From Spironucleus salmonicida (lineage: Eukaryota; Fornicata; Diplomonadida; Hexamitidae): a DNA stretch of 64,000 bases. The position numbers and the translations under genes are program-made. Position 1 is the stretch's first letter, and every line of letters begins with the position of its first letter. The stretch lies in NCBI GenBank assembly GCA_000497125.2, contig CM035322.1, positions 1,062,001-1,126,000 of the forward strand. Reading direction: 5' to 3'. Of this stretch, positions 33,349 through 46,691 are shown piece after piece. The notes under the pieces are model-generated. The model searched no databases. It was not told the origin of the DNA and was given only the letters and a program-made list of their open reading frames with translations.

Positions 33349-36300
33349 TCACAAAAACAGCCCATTTTTGCGTTTTTCGGCTTCCTCTTCGAATTCCCGA
33401 ACGATTCCCACGCACTCTCGGAACTTTAGCTCTTCACGCCTGCAAATTACCCTCTCTTGTTACAACTTCCGCCCTAGCTCTACTACACTGTCCTTGACCT
33501 CCTCTTCGCACTGAACGACACCTTCCTAAATGCTCTTTTAAAGCATTGCCTTAGCAGTGGTCATGGCCTAAACCGCTTACAAAACTGCATTTCTCTTGTC
33601 CTTAAGCTATTTAACTTTCTGCTTATTCCGGATATTCTACTATTCTATCTGAGATGTTTCACCAATCAGATCAGATTTCAGGCCATTGATACCCATTTTC
33701 AATGATTTAATTTGGCCAGATATATCAGTTAAACGCTAGTTTAACTGGAGCATATCGTACTGCAGTTTATCTGGAAATGCTATTTTTCCAGCCAACTGTG
33801 CTAGTGAGCTTGATTTATGCGAATTAGTCGGCTACGAGATACGCTGCTGCTCATACAAAGACTCTAATTCTTGTAAAATTGCACTCATTTCTGACGTTAA
33901 TTCTGCGATTTATTATCGTGTTGAATCAGCCTTTAAATCATTAATTTGCCCAACGTGGTGAGTAAGGACATCAAATCGGTTGGTTTCAGACATTTCAAGC
34001 TAACTCACACTTGTAAGAATGAGCATCTGCTCTGTGAAGCGAATCTCAGATAAATTCGCATACTTTCGCAGCCGCTACGTCTGCTCCCTGAGCTAGTTTT
34101 AACCAATTTCTAACTCCTGATCGTATTAAATTATTTCCTTGAAAACTGTCTATTAGACTACACTACCAAGCTTTTATAGCGATTTCAATCGCCTTTTGCT
34201 GATATAATCGTTAACGCGTTGAATAATGGCATCTTTCAGTCCGTTAATTTCTTCATTTTTAAGCATGATTTTTCCGTTAATTTTGAAAATAAGTCCAACG
34301 TAAATCTTCTGAATAAGAGAATTTAGGGCGCTGAATTATCCAGGAATCAGATTCTGAGATGTCTAAATCAGCATTTGGAGTGTAGCAATTCTGGTCTGAT
34401 TCTGCTACATTGTGGTTTGAATAAATGAGTTTATTTAAAGCTATTTACTGGTTTCCTTGAGATTTAAAATATGCTAAATTTTGCGCTATTGTGAAATATT
34501 TTTGTTGATAAATTCGGTCGCACAAGCTGTAAGATTAAGGCACAGTTCTTTGCAAATAGGTGGGAAATATACACTGTAAAAATCCTTTTACGCTTAAAAG
34601 TCTCGTAAATTGAACGTTGCATTTTAGAAGTAGAAATTCAAATTTCTCTTGAATTCTTATAGAATTATAGCAAGCTAATAATTAGTCGTAATTCCGATTT
34701 CCGTGCCTGCTCCTACCTTCATAGCTGATCTTGAGAGTTTCTTAAAGAGTGAACGTAGTGGCATGTGCTTAAAGAAGTCGAAACGTGGTATAAAATGTAG
34801 ATTTTAGGTAGATTCTATGTCCATAACTCCTGTAACTCCAGGGAGAGGAATTGTGAAATGGGGAGATGGCGTGTAAGACTGTTTATATTAGAGTAGGAAA
34901 CTTTTTGAATGTGTTTAATAAGTTTTGAGATTTGCAAACTTATTTTTCGTTAGGAAAAATCTGTTGAAAAGCTCAAGATTTTCTTAAATAGACTATAATG
35001 GCTAAATTTAGTATATTCTAAGCCATTGTCTGATAAGTATGAGTTAAATTTAAGAAAAATCATACTTCTGAATATATATAAGATTTGGGAGATTTTCAGA
35101 AGTTGAGATAAAAGTTGACCCAATACGAATGTGTTCAATTGTTTGTAGCATTTGATCTAGTTTTGTATTGTTAATGGTCTCAATTTTGAAGTTTTCTCTT
35201 TTGTTAAATTAGAAAAGGCCAAATCGCATAAATTCAGAAAGTTTTAGATCATGTTCTGTAATATACTCTTTAAATAGCTATTATTTTAATATTTTTAAGA
35301 AGTTCATCGCTTTAACGAGATCTTCTGCACCATCTGAGGTAGAAAAATCATACGCTGAAATTGTCGTGATAAAACTAAGTTATTCTTCTAAAAATTCAGA
35401 TATTGATGTAATTTTTTACGTCAGTACTTCCGAATCTTCTTTTATAAGATTAAATCTTTAATTTAATAATTTTTCCTAAATTTAGATTGTACTGAACAAA
35501 TCCTCCTTCAATTCCTCGCTCAACCTGTCAATATCATCATTTCGATAGGTTTTCTTGCCAATTATTGTTTGACTTTCCTATAATTTATTTTTATCTGTAT
35601 CAATACCAAACTTTTTGAGGCCATATTATTTAAATTCCAAAATGAATGCAATATCTCTCCACCATTCAATTAATACCAATATAAGTTATTCTGAAAAAAC
35701 ATCAAATTTAAGAGTGGCAACACTTTAACAACTAGGGCAAATCATATTTTCAGCCATAAACCAGTCTTTCATATCCAAATTTAATTTGACATTTACTATA
35801 TGATGAGATGAAATAATATTTAACCATCTGCAAAGATTATTTCTTACTAAAAACATTTATTTCTTCGAATCTAACTTTCTTTTGATTTATATAAAATTAA
35901 AATTAACTATATCAAATTGACTAAATTTATCGAATTCTACTATCTAAAAATTAGATATAAGGGATTACCTAGCCTTGTAATAATTTTCTTAACTCCAAAC
36001 AAACTGACAAAATGCTAATAAATATACTTGATTTATAAAAAGTTTTGGAATATTTGACTTATCTTTTTATGTCAAAAATACCGTAGATGTGGTCATAGGT
36101 AAGTTTGACTGCACAATTTCATCTATAGAAGATGAAAAATAATCATATTTAGAAATAACCAAATTAAAAGTGTCTATTTATGCTCTAATATTCAATGCCC
36201 TAAAAGGAATAATATTAGAGTGCAGCAAGAATTCAAATTTTTATATCAAGAAATTCTTTAAAGAAGTCAAATATTCAAATACAGCAGATACTAAATTAGG

Positions 36301-38325
36301 TGGTAGTTCAGCTTTGTATGATGAAAGGTTTAGAATAAAATCAAATGTAGCGCTGTTATATACTTCACAACTATCTAAATTTTATAAAAATCGTTGGTTT
36401 CCATATTCTTTAAAACAGTTTAAAACAGAATAATTTTAAATATTTGATTGAATATTGAAAAAGCTATCAAATTCTGTCTCGGTCCTTTCGTATTCTACGG
36501 TTGTTATATCACTGCCGATTTCCTTCAAGCCACCTTAAATTGCTGTAAATAGTGATGGTACTTGAAGCATAAGACGTTAAATAAAAGGTGAATTAATAGA
36601 ATTAATAGAATCTTAACTATTTTTGAATTAGTATACATAATATAATTCTAAACGCGCAGATTCAATTATTGAAGCAAAAACGTCTTCTATTTTCAAATCA
36701 AATTATTGATATAAGTAAATCTAATCTAACATAAGTTTAATCGTCGTATATATGTTATTTTTGTAATAACTAGGATATTTATATTTTCGTTAATCTTATA
36801 ATGAATATTTTGTAATTTCTTATATATAAAATGTTAGATTTTAATTAATTTTGATATGTGGATTTCTAATTATAAATGCCATGAAAACTACTAATTCTGA
36901 ATGATACATATTACATCTATTCATTAAAATAAATAATTCATGAATTAACTATTTTATTTACACTTTATTTTCAACTAATTTCTCTAAATTAAATAAATAT
37001 TCCTGCTCATCTGCATTTACAATTTAATTTAAGGCTACATCTAATTCTTCTTCAGCGTCTTTGAAAAGAATTTAATTACTATTCCAAACCACATGAAATT
37101 CAGATGAACTATGATGAAAATTCTCTAATTTGAAGACTGATGATGTAAAATACCAACATGTTTCATTTATCTCCTGAAGAAGTAATAAACAAAGTTAAAT
37201 CTCCCTGGTTCTCATTAAAAGCTCACATGCTAGTTCCATTCCTGAAAATTTTTAATATCCGATAGAATATAAAAAATTAAACTCCGGTGTCATGATTGAA
37301 CTAAATATTGCTTTTCTGCGGAACTCAATTTGTTATTCATAACTCTAATTCATAAATTGCTCAATATCGAAAGGAATCTCCTATCTGATGTTTTAACCCT
37401 GAATTAATTTTTTCTGAATTACTTTAAGATCAACTGCAGCCTTTTTTGGGATGTTTTCATATTTTTTGAAGGTAAGGTTTAATGGATTCTCATTGTTAAT
37501 TTCATTTAAAATTTGTGTTATCGACCTAAAATTTTAAGTACACTTTTGCAATATTTAATTAGAAATGTTGTCACCTGACCAATTTCTAGGTTAAATGATA
37601 TCTTTTATCTAGATTTTGTATTTACTCATTTTCTGCGTTTTATTGGTACTGATTTATGCTTAAACAAATTACTTTTAGATATTAATTTTCTATTCAAATT
37701 CGCTTTAAATTTCAGTTTTCCATTCTTTTTATAATTCCAATTCACTAAATTTCAAATAAATTTAAACATCATCAATTCGTGATTGTGATCGGTTTTGCAC
37801 TTTTTAGATATATGCTCTTTCATCACCCATTAATTCAGTTTCTATATCAAAAAGTGGATTTAATTGACGCACAAGTAAATCTTGAGTAGTCTAAATACTA
37901 AAGTTATCTTTTGCGAACTCATAGTGTAGAGCTCTATGGATAACTTCATTCATTCGAGTAAATGAGATAATTTCAATTCTAGAACTTGCGAAGTCAATAA
38001 ATTCTGGTGATAAATTATCTATTTCTAAATAAGTAGAAATAGTATTATTCTATGTGACTTGATCATAAAGCATTGATTGCTTAATCTATTTATGAAAATC
38101 TTCTAAATCATATTATTATGAGTTGAGAGGCTCATTTTAGTGAAAAAATTGACTAGATAATGTAAAATTTAGAGGATCATAAGGTGGCATAAATGGTTCT
38201 GGTTCTCCATCAATAAGTTTTAAATTATGATTAATTTCCGCTATTTATTTCGTCAGAGCTAATGATGAAGGTTGTTATTATCTAATAGATTATAGTTAAA
38301 GCTAAAGCTTATTTTTTGGAGGCAT
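33349..38325 (-). CDS. Giant cytoskeletal-type protein, unknown
   Basis: 1658 aa in one uninterrupted frame from ATG at 38325. N-terminal ~30 residues Gln/Lys-rich, then ~1200 residues of mostly helical, Asn/Ile/Phe/Leu-rich sequence of dynein-heavy-chain-like texture but without P-loops, including one MICPSC Cys pair near residue 810; the last ~350 residues (from about QKLGSVVQQTV) form a more GC-rich, charged coiled coil ending KRKNGLFL. No known domain recognised. Size and coiled coil suggest a flagellar/cytoskeletal structural protein. Gln by TAA/TAG throughout. Confidence 0.82.
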
Positions 38326-38435
38326 TTTAAACAAAATTTAAAATTATAAAAATAATATATATAAAATTAATTTATATATTTTCATAGTACTAAGACTTAT
38401 GCATAATAATATATCCATTTACATTCCAATTTGAA

Positions 38436-38915
38436 ATGAGTCTTGAAGTTTCAGAGATTTAAAAATATAAAATAGGGGAAAATGTTAGTATTAAAGTTAA
38501 AGGAGTTGTCTTTAAAGGATAAATATCCGAGCATGGCATTGATAAAATGACAATGATAGATACTTATCGTCAAGGACAGGATAAACCCATACCTAAGACT
38601 AATATTCCTTACAAACTTGTGGAATCTATTTAGAATGATGCACCTATTGATATATTAGATGTAATTTTAGATAAACCTCATAATATATATGAACTAGCTC
38701 CTTAGGTGAACAACAAGTAGCATGTTCAAAAATAATCACACTCACAAAATACTGATAACAATATGAATATAGAGGAGGTTATTAATGATGGTTAAAATTG
38801 GGATGAAAGTAAAAAAGTGAGAGAACAGAAAAGACTAAATGATGGGATATAAAAGAATCCAGTTATGAATGGATTCTTTGATAATTTAACTGTTTCAAAT
38901 TATAATAAGAAGTGA
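38436..38915 (+). CDS. Sm/LSm14-like small protein (tentative)
   Basis: 159 aa. N-terminal beta-rich part (residues 5-60, VSIKVKGVVFKGQIS...) then a polar linker and a C-terminal NPVMNGFFDNLTVSN resembling the FFD-type motif of Scd6/LSm14 decapping regulators. If so it would act in mRNA storage/decay granules. The resemblance is motif-level only. Divergent from the 1658-aa gene. Confidence 0.55.
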
Positions 38916-39048
38916 TCTTAATTTTTTTCTAACTTTATTTCTAAATATATTATCGAGAAACTTTAATTACTTATAAATCTCATAATACTATCACTATTTA
39001 GATATGGCATTTATTATATTAAGTTATAATATTATTATAACTATATTA

Positions 39049-39498
39049 ATGGAAATAGATTCGGATGAACAAGAGTATTCAAGTAGTGACCTTTCTGAAC
39101 ACTTATATGTTCATGATTATATGACAGATATGACAAAATTAATAAAATTGAAGTTAGACCAAGTATTGGAAATTGAGGATCATACTTTATCGTAGTAACT
39201 ATTATTTAAATAGAATAAATTGCATTAAATCATACAAATTAATAAAGAACATGTTAAATTTTAGGCTGATTACAATGATTTAGGATCATGTACTGATATT
39301 CTGCTTTAAAAGCTTATTTGCTAAGTATACGAACTATAATCGTAGCGAATTTCTATCATCTGCTCTGAAATTGATCTTCAAGATGAAATATTTTCCATTG
39401 AAAGAGAAGAAATATTAGAGAAAAAGAATAACCTCATAGAACTTTTAGCATTGCTAAATTGTTCGTCACAAGATCCATATTAGTTATATAAAAAGTGA
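39049..39498 (+). CDS. Acidic helical protein, unknown
   Basis: 149 aa from ATG 39049 (an upstream in-frame ATG at 39004 adds 15 AT-derived hydrophobic residues and is judged part of the promoter). Begins MEIDSDEQEYSSSDLS; the rest is Leu/Gln-rich helix with Glu/Lys heptads. Convergent with the guanylate kinase gene (12 bp gap). Confidence 0.65.
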
Positions 39499-39510
39499 AC
39501 AATGATATAT

Positions 39511-40179
39511 TCATTCCATCAAGAACCTACGCACAATCGTTACCAGTTCCTCAACAGCTATTTCAACAACATTATTACATAGAATACAATTATAAAAGTC
39601 TGTATGACTATCAAAAAATTCCATCTCTTAACAGGCTGTCTTAATTCTGATTTAAATTTATTCCTCAGTCTCCGTACCTCTATTCCTTAGTCTATCTATG
39701 AAATCTTATCTAGTTGGTGGTGTCACTAATAAATAAAATTAGTCATTAGGCAACTTTGCCTTCTTTATATTAAGGCTACCTTTATAATCTAAATCAAGAA
39801 ATACATGCTATTTTTATAAAACTTTTTTCAATTCTAAAAATGTAGTTCCGTAATAGTTACCATGATTTTTAGTCCATTCGACAAAAGCATTTTCATCAAT
39901 TAACTTTTCAAATTACTCAATATCCACAAAATTATATGAAATACCATTCTCTTCGCCTGCTCTTGGCTTCCTAGTAGTATGAGAAACTGAAAATCCAAAC
40001 TTATCTTTAAACTCTGGCATAACAAGTAACTATTTATATAGAGTTGATTTTCCAACCGCAGTGACCCCATTAATAATAACCATCTTATTAAGATTGGTTT
40101 GTTGTTTAGCTTCTTATACATTTTTCTAAATGCTTCTAAACTCTTCTACTGAGGCCTCGCGATTGGCTCCACAGGGCAT
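39511..40179 (-). CDS. Guanylate kinase
   Basis: 222 aa. P-loop [10 protein letters not shown] (about residues 43-52), [21 protein letters not shown] nucleotide-monophosphate-binding segment, [23 protein letters not shown] and the lid [13 protein letters not shown]. Converts GMP and ATP to GDP and ADP. An N-terminal extension of ~40 residues ([14 protein letters not shown]...) is helical. A related copy lies ~470 bp upstream on the same strand. Confidence 0.93.
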
Positions 40180-40647
40180 TTTGCCAAAAGAAATGAAAAG
40201 GGAAATGAGGTTATAAGAAATTACTCGAACTAAAAAAAGAATTTTATATTTAAATGTAAAATAGAAATAATTAATTATTTGTAGATTCAATTTTCATTGA
40301 ATATTATTATGATATTAAAAATCATTTATACCTTCAAATCTATACAGAGGATAAACTCCCTGATAATATACGAATCATGTAATATAAAATATTTCAAATT
40401 AATTTAGTATAATTAGGTAAAGCCTATAACGCTTTGAATCAAAGTATTCAGATGGTAATGACTATATAATATATTTTTATATAATCTTATCGCTTTAGTA
40501 ACAGTTATCAACACAGCAAAGAATAATTTTATGTTAAACTTTTTTATTATTACGTATGTGCAGATTATATAAAAATTATAATATTCCACACCTATGAATT
40601 TCACATCCAAATTAAGTTGTAAACCAAAATCTGATATGTAATTTAGA
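40180..40647. other. Spacer between guanylate kinase copies
   Basis: About 470 bp of AT-rich DNA; only a doubtful hydrophobic frame (see next entry). Confidence 0.5.
40287..40610 (-). CDS. Doubtful hydrophobic ORF
   Basis: 107 aa open frame starting MDVKFIGVEYYNFY, Ile/Tyr/Phe/Leu-rich with possible TM stretches. Such composition is expected by chance in AT-rich spacer DNA when only TGA stops, so it may not be a gene. Confidence 0.22.
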
Positions 40648-41253
40648 TCACTTTAAAAATTTTATGACAATATCTTCTAGTTCTTTTGCAGCTTTTTCAA
40701 CATTATCGTTACAAATTTTGTAATCATAAAACCTTCCTGAGTTATTGAAAAATAACATTTCCTCCTTTGCTGTCTTTATTCTTGTTTAGATCTAGTCCTC
40801 AGTTTCGGTACCTCTATCTCTAAGTCTTTAAATAAACGATTCCTGGTCAGGTGGTGTGATTAATATGAAGATTTATTTATTTTTGAGTCTTGTATTTTTT
40901 AAATTTTTACTACCTTTGTAATCGATATCTAAGACCACATTCGACTACTAAAGGGCAATCTCTAGCTCTTAGAAGCTTGTTCCATAATAGTTATTGTGAT
41001 TCTTAGAATATTCCAAAAATTTATTATGGGCTATCATATCTTCAAAAGTACGAGCGTCAACAAAATTATAATCCACACCGTGAGTTTCATGAGGCCGTGG
41101 CTCTCGTGTAGTATGCGAAATACATAATTATGTCTTACCTTACAGTAAATCTGCCGCCATCATAAGCTTGTAAAGCGTAGATTTACCCACAGCAGTTACA
41201 CCATTGATGACGATAATCCTGTTATCCCTCTACCCCGAACATGAAACACCCAT
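40648..41253 (-). CDS. Guanylate kinase, second copy
   Basis: 201 aa. P-loop [14 protein letters not shown] identical in core to the 39511 copy; SHTTREPRPHETHGVDYNFVD, FLEYSKNHNNYYGTS, DIDYKGSKN and RLRDRGTETED match too. It lacks the N-terminal extension of the other copy. Divergence at many positions shows the duplication is not recent. Divergent from the coiled-coil gene at 41362. Confidence 0.93.
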
Positions 41254-41361
41254 TTTGTTTTTTCGCTCAATATATTATTTATTACTATATAATATATATA
41301 AAATTTCCACGCGTTTTTAATCCTACATAATACCATAATATTTGCTTTTATTCGCTCCAAA

Positions 41362-41856
41362 ATGTCACTAAATTGTTCGTTCCAGACCCAGACCGCCCCT
41401 GCTCTTTCCCCCACCTACGACCTCTACGACCTCAAAATAAAAATCGACCACCTCCGCACACAGCTTCAAGACCAGCAGGAAGTGCTCGCCTAAATCCGCG
41501 TTTCCGAGTGCGAATTTGAGCGCAAAATCAAACTTCAGAACGAGCAGATCGACCTCCAGAACACCACAATTGACGGCTTACGGGAGGCGATTTACGATGA
41601 AAAGCAGACACTGAGCATTGGCCGGCAGCGCGTGCGGCAGCAGCTCGCGGCACTCGAAAAAGTGCGAGCGCAGGTGGGGGTTGCGGAGGCTCAGCGCGCA
41701 CGGGTGATGCGTGAACTTTTGGTGGTCAATTTCGAGGTCATTTAGGTCGAAAAAGCGAAGATTTTGGGGACCCTCAAAGGGAGCGATGCGAGGCAATTTG
41801 GGGAGTCTGAAGCGAACGTAAGGGGTCTGAAGATGCTGTTGAAGGCCCGGGAGTGA
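41362..41856 (+). CDS. Coiled-coil protein, GC-rich
   Basis: 164 aa. Residues 1-20 polar/Pro-rich, the rest continuous charged heptads (DLKIKIDHLRTQLQDQQEVLA...). Uses GC-ending codons, unlike its AT-rich neighbours, yet has TAA and TAG Gln codons, so it is read by the same code. Probably a cytoskeletal component. Confidence 0.78.
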
Positions 41857-41939
41857 GCAATGTGGTTGTAATATGCAGCGTATAATAATGCATGTTCTGG
41901 AAATTGATTGAATGAATGCATTATTTGCTTAATAATCAG

Positions 41940-42458
41940 TCACTGCATAACTTCTTTCAAAACTATCCTTACTTCTGCACATTTTGTTCTTAGGATCTCC
42001 ATAACCTCGCGCACCTCACCTCCGCTAATTTTTTCTCCAAAAATATAACTTTTCCCACTACCTTCACTATAAAAAACGTTAGCATCAGGTCCATCTATAC
42101 TTTAACCACAAATGCCAACAGCTACCGCACCATTAGATGAAATACCAGCAGCAGCACAATACGCAAAAACTGCATTAAGAACGTGTGCAGGAATTGCACG
42201 ATCAGCATCCGAAATTGTGATCTTGATTGTCAACATAGAAGCAGTTTGTAATGACATCTCTATGAAATTTCGTATTAATGGAACAGAAAGTTAGAGAGTC
42301 GGTGAAAATTCAATTCTAAAGGAGAGATAATTTGATGGAGTAGACGTAATAAATATAGTAGTATCTGTAGCTTTGTAGCTTAAAATATTGTCCTAGAAGT
42401 TAACTACTGGCCTACGTAACTCTTAGAACGTGCGTCCATCATCGCGAAGAGTTGTCAT
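41940..42458 (-). CDS. Exosome RNase PH-like subunit
   Basis: 172 aa. Starts MTTLRDDGRTFQELR, the R-x-DGR-x-x-x-E-LR signature of the RNase PH fold as in Rrp41/Rrp46, followed by FRIEFSPTL, IKITISDADRAIPAHVLNAVFAYCAAAGI and a GEKISGGEV C-terminus. Short relative to ~230 aa homologues. Probably a structural ring subunit of the RNA exosome; exact subunit not fixed. Confidence 0.72.
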
Positions 42459-42558
42459 TTTTAGAAATGAAAAAGAATAATTGATTATCTTATTTTATAT
42501 ATCGGTATATAAAATAAGTATTAAATGATTGGCAATAAATAAGAAAATTTCCTATGAC

Positions 42559-44697
42559 TCACTATTTTGCATAACACTGTCTCTTATAAAATACATCTGA
42601 TATTTTCTTCTCTAATTCGCTTGGCCCTAATTCACCTAAAATCTTCCCTTAATTAACTTTAAATTTTTCATCATAATGAATATCTAATGGCGTTTCTTCT
42701 AAAAAATCTGCTTCATGTATTGAATCAGTCCCATAAACGCTAATATAATTTTATAAAAAGCTCCAGTTTCCTATACCTTAAGTTTCATAGTCTATATTTA
42801 TTCCACCTTCAATCATAAAATTTCGACCAATAATGCAACTTTAGTTTAGTGGTTAAAGTCTAAAATCTAAGTTATAATCAAATATTTTTTCGTCAGAAAC
42901 TTCAGAAATTTCTTCTACAGCGTCATGATCTAAAAATTAAAGAAGATGTGGATTTTGACTAAAACAAAGACAAATATCCTTTTTAAAGTTTTAATCAAAT
43001 TTAACAGATGGAAACTCAGTGCATTCCTAGATCTTGTAGTGTGGTTAATCATAACTAATAAAATTTGGTAATATGTTAATATACTTAGTAATACATTCAT
43101 GAAATTCTTCATCTGTAAATTCTAAAACTCTTTTAGAGCTTTTTTCATTATTGTGTATATTATTGTCTTACACTAATTCAAATACTAAGCCTAATTTTTT
43201 ACATTATTGCATTATTACTTTTAAATATGGAAACTACTTCTCGATATTTTTACTATTTTCGCTAAATATCTCTTAAATTATCTATGGATAATTTAATTTC
43301 AAACCTTATATTGGTACATTTGGAAAGGTTTTAATTTAATAATCATAAAATTAAGCATCATAAATAGCACTAATATTACACATATAACAACCGCACATGG
43401 GCCTAAAGATTAAAATATTCTTACTTGCCGACTTCTCTGTCTAAATTTCATTAGTTATAAAATTTTAAGCGTTATGGACATTAAGAAACGTATTTTTAAG
43501 TATTTTGCAATGTTGGCGTTTAAATGATTTTAAAAATTATTCGGTTAAGTTATTAAAAGCTTTAGATGATTATGAATTTAAATTGGAAATATAGTTTGAA
43601 AATGATCCTATTCTTGTATATGTTAAAATACGTTCCGCTACTAATGGGGCTAAAAATGATCGCTTTTAGGCCGAGTTAAAAGTGTAAAATAAATTATTTG
43701 ATTGCTTATACTGAATTAATGCTTATACTGAGGAATCGAATATTAATTCTGGACCAAAAATATACTGGTGTTCTACATTAAAAACTAGTATTGAAGAATC
43801 TAATAGATATGTTGCTTCTTTTAAAACAGAATCTATTAACTAATCTAAGAAATTTGGTTCTGTTTATTAAATATTACTTGATTATAAAATAACTTATTAA
43901 AGATCAACGTTATAGTCTTCAATTATAGAAATATATGCATCCTATACTTGGCATTTTAACTAAGCATTATTCAATACATCAACCCACATTTCATGTGCAG
44001 ATTTGCTACGAAATGCTATCTCTCCATTAAACTCATCAGCACCAAATTCAAAAATTTTATCTCTATACGCAAAATCTGATGGCTGTAATTTATTTTTGTC
44101 GTAATTAGGATAAATACAACAATTTATACGATCTGAAAATAATTAATAATTATAATCTAAATTAGTATACCTAGAATGCATATGAAACTATTAAATCGTT
44201 TAGATTTGAGGTTAAAGATAAGTCTAGTATGGAGTTTATGTCTTATAGTATTAATTTTCTAACGCTATTTCATCTCCATATCTATCAATAATATCATAAG
44301 CATTAACTTCTGTACGTACTTTATTATGATCGTGAAGCCGTTCAACTACCTCCATAACAGAATGAAGTTTAATATAATGTGCATCATCTTCTAAATCTTC
44401 AACAATAGAGTTTGCTAAGGACTAATCAATTGTTGAGTGCTTTTATAACTCAGAATAATAAAACTAAGTAGCTAGAATGTGAATATCAGTAGGTATATTA
44501 TCTGGATCTGCTGGAATATCTCGTAGTTGAATCCTCCAAGTAGCATCAAAACCTGAGGAAAATACTAACTACTAAGCATATTTCATAGAAAAAAGAGGGA
44601 TTGTGGGAGTTTCGTTATAAAAATGTTTTGGAATCTATGGCAGGGCAAAAGGTAATGGAATCTTTTGTATTTGAGGCGTATAAATTTATTAACTCAT
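42559..44697 (-). CDS. 712-aa protein, unknown
   Basis: Single frame from ATG at 44697 (MSQQIYTPQIQKIPLPFALPQ). Mixed helical/aromatic composition, Cys cluster MCGCYMC around residue 430, no TM segments or recognised catalytic motifs, and a Glu/Lys C-terminus. A later Met at 44586 is in frame, but the upstream 37 residues are Pro-rich and coherent. Ends TAG-TGA. Confidence 0.75.
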
Positions 44698-45050
44698 ATG
44701 AAGCGGAATGTATTTGCCATATATTATATATAATAACGATAGTAATAAATTATCTTCTATAATTCGTTATTATCATATCGAGATTATGATACTACTAAAT
44801 TAGTTATACTTATATTACCGTATTTAATAATATAAAATATGCAACTAAGCGAAAAACTATGAAAATCAGCTTAATATCTAATAGCAAATAACTGTTTGGC
44901 AGTCATATAATAATAATTGTTGCCTTCGCTAGTCAATAGATAAAATAAAAAATTAGCCGAAAAGTTCATGACTCTACATCATTTATAAATATTTATGACA
45001 ATTATATTAACTACGTAATATCTTAATATTATAACGTAAATACATTGGCC
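44698..45050. other. AT-rich divergent spacer
   Basis: About 350 bp between divergent genes, no coherent frame. Confidence 0.6.
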
Positions 45051-45051
45051 C

Positions 45052-45058
45052 TTCCACT
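45052..45058 (+). promoter_or_regulatory. C-rich start-proximal motif of SRP receptor gene
   Basis: TTCCACT just before the ATG at 45062. Confidence 0.35.
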
Positions 45059-45061
45059 TTA

Positions 45062-46654
45062 ATGTTCGATTAGTTCTTCTTTATTCATACGACAGGATTA
45101 GTGCTTTTTTAATCAACAGAGCCAAAGGATAGAGCATAATTGAACAAGATAATGACCTAATTTATAATTGAAAATAGAGTTTAGCAAGATCCAATAATTT
45201 CGACCACACATAAATATTTTGTTAATTACATCAGAGAGCTGTCAATTATAGCGATTGCCTCTTTGCCCCGCAACATTAATGTCCAAAATATTACCGAACT
45301 TTTGTCTGGAATTTGCCTTTATTTTATAGAAAACTTCGAAAATGAAATTAAAAAATGTCCCCTAAATTTTAAAATATCAGATTTCTAGCCATTTGGGGAC
45401 GTGTACCAAACGCAGCTAAACGCGTTAGTCAAAAGTGGCAAATTAGCAGATTCGTAGTCGTAAGTTGTGCAAACTCAAGAAATTGAGGCGACCGAAAACC
45501 GAATTTCCTCTGCCCAGTCGAATCCGGAAGAAGCAAAGCTGAAAATCGAACTTATTAAGCAGCAAATGCGCGAAAAAGCGAACCAGGACAGAAAGTAAAA
45601 ATCGCTCCAAAAATCTCAATCGCCGAAAAATTAGCGCACGCAATCCCCCAGCAAACCGAAGCCCGTTGAAGACGACATGTCAAAATATTCGTTTATTGAG
45701 TAGGCATCAGAATCTACGAATTAGCTTTTACTTGAGAAAACGTAGACTATTGCAAGCATACCATAAAATAATACGTTTTCACTTTTTTCGTCAAAAACGT
45801 TAAATAGTGCGACGCTTGACGATTTCATGTCGACGTTCCGTGCGTAGCTCCTGAATCAGAATATTTCGTCATAAACCACAGATTCTATTCTAAATTCCGT
45901 GCGTTAATCCTTATAAAATGCAAAATTACCAACCTTCAGATCTGCTAAAAATTTAATCTCAGAAACAGTGCGTTAGCAACTAATTAAGTCAATAAATTTA
46001 CGCCCGAATTTCGTGTTCAACTAGATAAATTAGGCGCACAAGAAGCCTTTTATTATTGCAATTATTGGTATTAATGGAATGGGTAAAACTACTACAATAG
46101 GAAAGCTTCTTTTTAAAATAAAATAAGCTAATTTGAAAGGCTTTGTTTGTGCTTGTGATAGTTTCAGAAGTGGTGCTGTTGAGCAAGTTAAGACCCACTG
46201 CGATAGACTCGGAATGAGCTGCTATGATCAGGGTTATGGTAAAAATCCATCTGCTATCGCTAAATATGGTATATAATAAGCTGTAAATGAAGGTAGTGAT
46301 GTGGTTTTGATTGATACTGCCGGTAGAATGCATAATAATAGTGGCCTTATGCAAGAACTCTGTAAACTCATTAGCGATAATTAACCTGATCTAGTTATTT
46401 ACGTTGGAGAAGCATTGGTTGGTAGCACAGGAGCTGTTTAGATAAAAGAGTATGGCTAATAAATTTTAGAAGCCACTGGGAGGAATATTGATGGAGTTAT
46501 TTTAACAAAATATGATGCAATTGGCGACAAGGTCGGGGCAGCTCTTAACTTTAGCTACGAAAGTGGATTGCCCATTTTGTATGTTGGGATTGGCTAATCA
46601 TATCCAGATCTCATAGAAATCGAGGTGGACGAGATAGTTTAGCAAATTTTGTGA
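45062..46654 (+). CDS. SRP receptor subunit alpha
   Basis: 530 aa. N-terminal SRX/longin-like domain ([17 protein letters not shown]..., residues 1-130) that binds the beta subunit, a Lys/Gln/Pro-rich linker (150-215), a helical N domain, then the GTPase: G1 [15 protein letters not shown]3-type [20 protein letters not shown] (G4) and a GVGQ-like GIGQSYPDL C-terminus. Docks ribosome-SRP complexes at the ER. The C-rich TTCCACT lies 4 bp before the ATG. Its RNA partner is encoded at 19250. Confidence 0.96.
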
Positions 46655-46691
46655 GAGAATTGCTTTAACATTAGAAATAAGAAAATTAAAA

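Noticed and set aside
40287-40610. Hydrophobic 107-aa frame as a definite gene
   Set aside because: Composition expected by chance in AT-rich spacer; kept only as a low-confidence entry.
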